Shown here: positions 6,430 through 8,448 of the stretch, piece by piece
How positions within the stretch are numbered: position 1 is the stretch's first letter
Layout: every line of letters starts with the position of its first letter
NCBI GenBank assembly: GCA_031383745.1
Contig: JANMZX010000494.1
Coordinates: 1 to 8,448 of the forward strand
Length of the DNA stretch: 8,448 nt
Direction of reading: 5' to 3'
DNA from: CAISIP01 sp031383745
GTDB taxonomy: Bacteria; Pseudomonadota; Gammaproteobacteria; Burkholderiales; Burkholderiaceae_C
Translations under genes and position numbers: made by a program
The notes under the pieces: generated by a model
The model's input: only the letters and a program-made list of their open reading frames with translations
What the model was told of the DNA's origin: nothing
Database searches by the model: none

Positions 6430-6460
6430 CCGTGAAGAATTTGCGACCGCGCCGATGTAT

Positions 6461-6477
6461 TTGCTAAGGGTTTGCCC
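6461..6477 (-). promoter_or_regulatory. Candidate sigma-54 promoter for the PEP-CTERM unit
   Basis: On the minus strand GGGCAAACCCTTAGCAA (6477-6461) has GG at the -24 position and GC at -12 with the required 10-bp spacing. It agrees with the sigma-54 consensus at about 9 of 12 fixed positions. Transcription would start near 6451, leaving a leader of about 130 nt before the ATG at 6320. Control of PEP-CTERM genes by the PrsK/PrsR two-component system and RpoN is known in some floc-forming betaproteobacteria, which supports the idea. A GG-N10-GC match alone is weak evidence in GC-rich DNA. Confidence 0.4.
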
Positions 6478-6580
6478 ATGGTGCCGCATCGGCCTGTTGA
6501 GGTATCCCGGCAAATACGACATGCCGGTGCCAGACGCACAGCACGGCCCTGCACTGCCCCCCGCAGGTCCGGCTTGCGCC

Positions 6581-6599
6581 GCTTAAGACCCGCCTAAGC
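6581..6599 (+). promoter_or_regulatory. Short inverted repeat just upstream of the TPR-like gene
   Basis: GCTTA (6581-6585) and TAAGC (6595-6599) form a dyad with a 9-nt spacer, 22 bp before the ATG. A flanking GGCTT (6571-6575) pairs alternatively with AAGCC (6596-6600). It may be an operator or a leader hairpin. The arms are short, so this is only a suggestion. Confidence 0.2.
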
Positions 6600-6621
6600 C
6601 TGCGACGCGAGAATCCCGCAC

Positions 6622-7530
6622 ATGAATACCAACACCATTGCAACACGCCTCACCAGGATGCTCGTCCTCGCCGCCTTCATGGCCCTGGGAGCATTCCAGG
6701 CCATGGCGGCCGCGGAACCCACGCTGAACCAGGTCTATGAGGCCGCCCAGGCAGGCAAGTTCGACCAGGCCAACCAGATGATGCAGCAGGTACTGTTGGC
6801 GCATCCCAACAGCGCCAAGGCCCATTTCGTTCAGGCCGAGTTGTCGGCCCGCCAGGGGCAGACCAGCCGGGCCCGGGAGGAACTTGCCATAGCCGAAAAG
6901 CTGGCGCCGGGCCTCGGGTTCGCGAAGCCCGAGGCGGTGTCGTCACTGCGCACACAACTGGCAGGTCGCGCCAGTGCGGGCATGCTGAGCCGCCCGGCAG
7001 CCACCGTTGCCAGGGTTGATGCGCAGGCTGCGCCCGCCACCGCCCCGTTCCCCTGGGGCATGGCGCTCGCGTTGGGTGCCGGCGCACTGGGCATAGGCAT
7101 GTTCCTCATGCGCAAGAAGCCCGCAACCGCCATGGCAAGTCCGACTGCTTTCCCGGCCCAGGCTTCCCCGCAGGGCGGGCTGGGCGGGCCGCAGAACTTC
7201 GGCATGGGCGCTGCCAGTCCGGCGCAAGCCTACGGGCAGGCCCCGGCCTATGGGCAGGCACCGGGCGCCGGCATCGGAGGCCGGGTGATGGGTGGCCTTG
7301 CCACCGGGCTGGCGGTAGGCGCAGGCGTCATGGCGGCGCAGGCCATCGGCAAGAACCTGTTCGGCCATGAGGACCATGCCGACCGCCTGCTGGACAACGC
7401 GGCCAGTCCGGCCGCCGCCAGCAACTACGACCTGGGCGGACAGAACTTCGGCGTCAACGACACCAGTTCCTGGGATGACGCCGGTTCGATGGCCAGTGGT
7501 GACGGCGGCGGCGGCGACTGGGACAGCTGA
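6622..7530 (+). CDS. Secreted/membrane-anchored TPR-like protein with low-complexity C-terminus
   Basis: This is a 302-residue protein of unknown function. A signal peptide covers about residues 1-30 (MLVLAAFMALGAFQAMAAA, cleavage near AMA-A). A helical hairpin region at about 34-95 looks like tetratricopeptide repeats: LNQVYEAAQAGKFDQANQMM then HPNSAKAHFVQAELSARQG, the second matching the A-x-x-x-L-A-x-x-x-G style of TPRs. A Pro/Ala linker leads to one transmembrane helix (about 145-163) ending in the basic cluster MRKK. The rest is Gly/Ala/Gln-rich, with two AYGQAP copies (203-214), a Gly/Ala hydrophobic stretch (216-246) and an acidic end GGGGDWDS. The topology would be a periplasmic TPR domain with the tail in the cytoplasm. 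The ATG at 6622 follows only a weak GCGAGAA site. The protein resembles TPR membrane proteins annotated as hypothetical in Burkholderiales; a scaffold role is possible but unproven. Confidence 0.85.
   Translation: MNTNTIATRLTRMLVLAAFMALGAFQAMAAAEPTLNQVYEAAQAGKFDQANQMMQQVLLAHPNSAKAHFVQAELSARQGQTSRAREELAIAEKLAPGLGFAKPEAVSSLRTQLAGRASAGMLSRPAATVARVDAQAAPATAPFPWGMALALGAGALGIGMFLMRKKPATAMASPTAFPAQASPQGGLGGPQNFGMGAASPAQAYGQAPAYGQAPGAGIGGRVMGGLATGLAVGAGVMAAQAIGKNLFGHEDHADRLLDNAASPAAASNYDLGGQNFGVNDTSSWDDAGSMASGDGGGGDWDS
7228..7263 (+). repeat. Two tandem 18-bp units encoding AYGQAP
   Basis: The units GCCTACGGGCAGGCCCCG and GCCTATGGGCAGGCACCG encode AYGQAP twice in the low-complexity tail of the TPR-like protein. 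They differ only at synonymous third positions, pointing to a short internal duplication that has since drifted. Confidence 0.8.
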
Positions 7531-7581
7531 ACCGCCCGGACGGCGCCCACGCGCGATACGCCCGGCAGCCGGCGCGCCCGG
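7531..7581. other. Convergent gap with three CGCCCGG direct repeats
   Basis: The 51 bp between the plus-strand TPR-like gene and the minus-strand reductase remnant contain CGCCCGG at 7533-7539, 7559-7565 and 7575-7581, in the same orientation. Overlapping CCGG self-complementary segments allow small stems (for example 7562-7565 with 7569-7572), but there is no T-run on either strand. No canonical terminator is visible where one would be expected for convergent genes. Confidence 0.4.
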
Positions 7582-8309
7582 TCAGCGCAACAAGCCCAGC
7601 TGGCGATTCGGCGTGTAGGCGTCGTTCAGCAACTGGATGTCCGCGTCGGCAAGCTGCAGGTTCAGCGCCGCCAGCGCATCCTCGAACTGGGGCAGCTTGG
7701 TGGGGCCGACGATGGGCGCACTGACGCCCGGGCGCGTGAGCTTCCAGGCCAGTGCCACCTGCGCCGGCGGCACACCCAGACGGCCGGCCACCTCCAGCAG
7801 TGCGTCCAGCACCCGGTAGTCCTCCGCGGTACCGTAGGCCTTGGTGGAATAGGAATTGCCGGAGCGCGCGCGCTCCGAGTGCTGGTTGTTCGTCTTGCGC
7901 CAGTCGGCGGCGAGAAAGCCCCCGGCCAGCGGCGCCCACGGCGTGAGGCCCACCCCGGTCTGCAGGCAATAGGCGTTCATCTCGCGCTCTTCCTCGCTCC
8001 ATGCCAGGTTGTACAGGTTCTGCATCGACACGAACTGCGTCCAGCCATGCAGCTGCGCCGCATGCTGCATGCCGGCGAACTGGTAGGCGTGCATGGACGA
8101 GGCTCCGATGTAACGCGCCTTGCCGGCGCGCATCACGTCGTGCAGTGCCTGAATCGTCTCCTCGAGCGGGGTCTCGCGGTCGAAGCGGTGGATGATGTAC
8201 ACATCCACGTAGTCGGTTCCCAGGCGCCGCAGGCTGGCGTCGATGGCGTCCATGATGTGCTTGCGCGACAGGCCGGTGTCGTTCGGCGCGGGGTTCGCGC
8301 TGGTTTCAA
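7582..8309 (-). pseudogene. Aldo/keto reductase, 5'-truncated by an insertion sequence
   Basis: The reading frame encodes the C-terminal part of an NAD(P)H-dependent aldo/keto reductase. Reading from the junction, the frame gives ETSANPAPNDTGLSRKHIMD, then LRRLGTDYVDVYIIHRFD containing the catalytic His. Further family blocks are GKARYIGASSM, FVSMQNLYNLAWSEEEREM, GVGLTPWAPLAGGFLAADW and the cofactor-binding segment APIVGPTKLPQFEDALAALN near the end. Intact relatives are about 320-340 residues. Here only about 240 remain, and the N-terminal third, with the catalytic Asp, Tyr and Lys and the first beta-alpha units, is absent. The frame meets TAG at 8311-8313, inside the IS-like terminus that begins at 8310. 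The internal ATG at 8251-8253 could start a 223-residue product, but it would lack three of four catalytic residues. The missing 5' part may lie beyond the IS, outside the window. Homology is clear; inactivity is inferred. Confidence 0.88.
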
Positions 8310-8448
8310 CCTAGATTCGGCAGTTGGACGCGCCCGAGCGGGCTGCGATGTGGTGCGCTGGCAAGGCGCGACGACGCTGCGGGCTCGTGCCCGCGAGGAG
8401 AAGCAACGCCGCCAGCGTGCCGCAGCGCGGCTCGATCGGGTGCGTAGC
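8310..8448. mobile_element. End of a probable IS1380-family insertion sequence (partial)
   Basis: From 8310 the sequence begins CCTAGATTCGGCAGTTG exactly where aldo/keto reductase homology stops. The first nine bases, CCTAGATTC, are the same as the start of the terminal inverted repeat of ISEcp1, an IS1380-family element, as I remember it. The following 120 bp resemble no neighbouring gene and contain GC-rich hairpins. The frames are open in places but give no recognisable transposase motif, so this is probably the non-coding end or the very edge of the transposase gene. IS1380 elements duplicate about 4-5 bp of target, so the copy on this side would be within TTCAA (8305-8309). Which end of the element this is cannot be told. 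The family assignment rests on the terminal motif alone. Confidence 0.65.
8379..8394. other. Strong hairpin inside the IS end
   Basis: GCGGGC (8379-8384) and GCCCGC (8389-8394) form a perfect 6-bp GC stem around TCGT. A second, tighter dyad GCCCG-AG-CGGGC lies at 8332-8343. Hairpins close to IS ends can shield the transposase gene from outside transcription or translation; that role here is inferred. Confidence 0.4.

Larger units (their letters stand above)
6321..6621. other. 301-bp divergent intergenic region
   Basis: This stretch separates the minus-strand PEP-CTERM unit from the plus-strand TPR-like gene and must hold promoters for both. It contains no convincing ORF. Visible elements, listed separately, are an AT-rich inverted repeat, a short hairpin, a sigma-54-like site facing the PEP-CTERM genes, and a GCTTA/TAAGC dyad near the TPR-like gene. 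There is also an odd palindrome GTCCA-G-TGGAC at 6378-6388. No good sigma-70 promoter was found for the plus-strand gene. Confidence 0.7.

Noticed and set aside
1829..6445. The 11-mer AAGAATTTGCG occurs both upstream of dctP (1829-1839) and in the 6321-6621 intergenic region (6435-6445)
   Set aside because: Several repeated 11-mers are expected by chance in 8.4 kb, so a shared regulatory site cannot be claimed from this alone.
7533..7581. Three CGCCCGG copies considered as a CRISPR-like or iterated regulatory array
   Set aside because: The units are only 7 bp, spacing is irregular, and the composition matches the background; chance is sufficient.
1..8448. Search for a novel defence or mobile-element cargo system
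   Set aside because: All but a few genes fall in familiar housekeeping or accessory families, and no toxin-antitoxin, nuclease-helicase, reverse transcriptase, phage or CRISPR signature was seen. The nuclease is exported, so it is not an intracellular defence effector.

Overview
The window is high-GC, densely packed DNA with Gram-negative gene content: a TRAP transporter, PEP-CTERM sorting signals and an AI-2E family permease. The codon use and gene set fit a betaproteobacterium, most likely Burkholderiales or Rhodocyclales. This placement is an inference from style, because no rRNA or other marker gene is present.

Layout, left to right. (1) 1-1750, minus strand: a tripartite TRAP transporter operon transcribed dctP > dctQ > dctM, with dctM running off the left edge. 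Upstream of dctP lies a perfect 8-bp dyad (GCAATTCG-N15-CGAATTGC), followed toward the gene by a promoter-like region that can be read as sigma-54-like or sigma-70-like. (2) 1936-2295, minus: a small stand-alone Rieske [2Fe-2S] ferredoxin. (3) 2383-3570, minus: an AI-2E family permease. (4) 3658-6320, minus: a two-gene PEP-CTERM unit. The first gene makes a small secreted protein of unknown function; the second makes an ExeM/NucH-type secreted nuclease with an OB-fold domain, an endonuclease/exonuclease/phosphatase domain and a PEP-CTERM tail. (5) 6321-6621: a 301-bp divergent intergenic region with several small dyads and a sigma-54-like GG-N10-GC element facing the PEP-CTERM genes. (6) 6622-7530, plus: a secreted or membrane-anchored TPR-like protein with a low-complexity Gly/Ala/Gln tail. 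(7) 7582-8309, minus: the C-terminal two thirds of an aldo/keto reductase. Its reading frame stops at 8310, where a sequence starting CCTAGATTC begins; this looks like the terminus of an IS1380-family insertion sequence that continues off the right edge.

How the genes work together: the TRAP genes form one solute-uptake machine (periplasmic binding protein plus small and large membrane subunits). The two PEP-CTERM proteins would be exported by Sec and processed by an exosortase encoded elsewhere, which suggests a role in the extracellular matrix or in nucleic-acid turnover at the cell surface. The other genes have no evident functional link to each other. No CRISPR array, tRNA, rRNA, phage module or recognisable defence system is visible. 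The most notable points are the IS-interrupted reductase, the PEP-CTERM-tagged nuclease with its partner, and the control regions upstream of dctP and of the PEP-CTERM unit.
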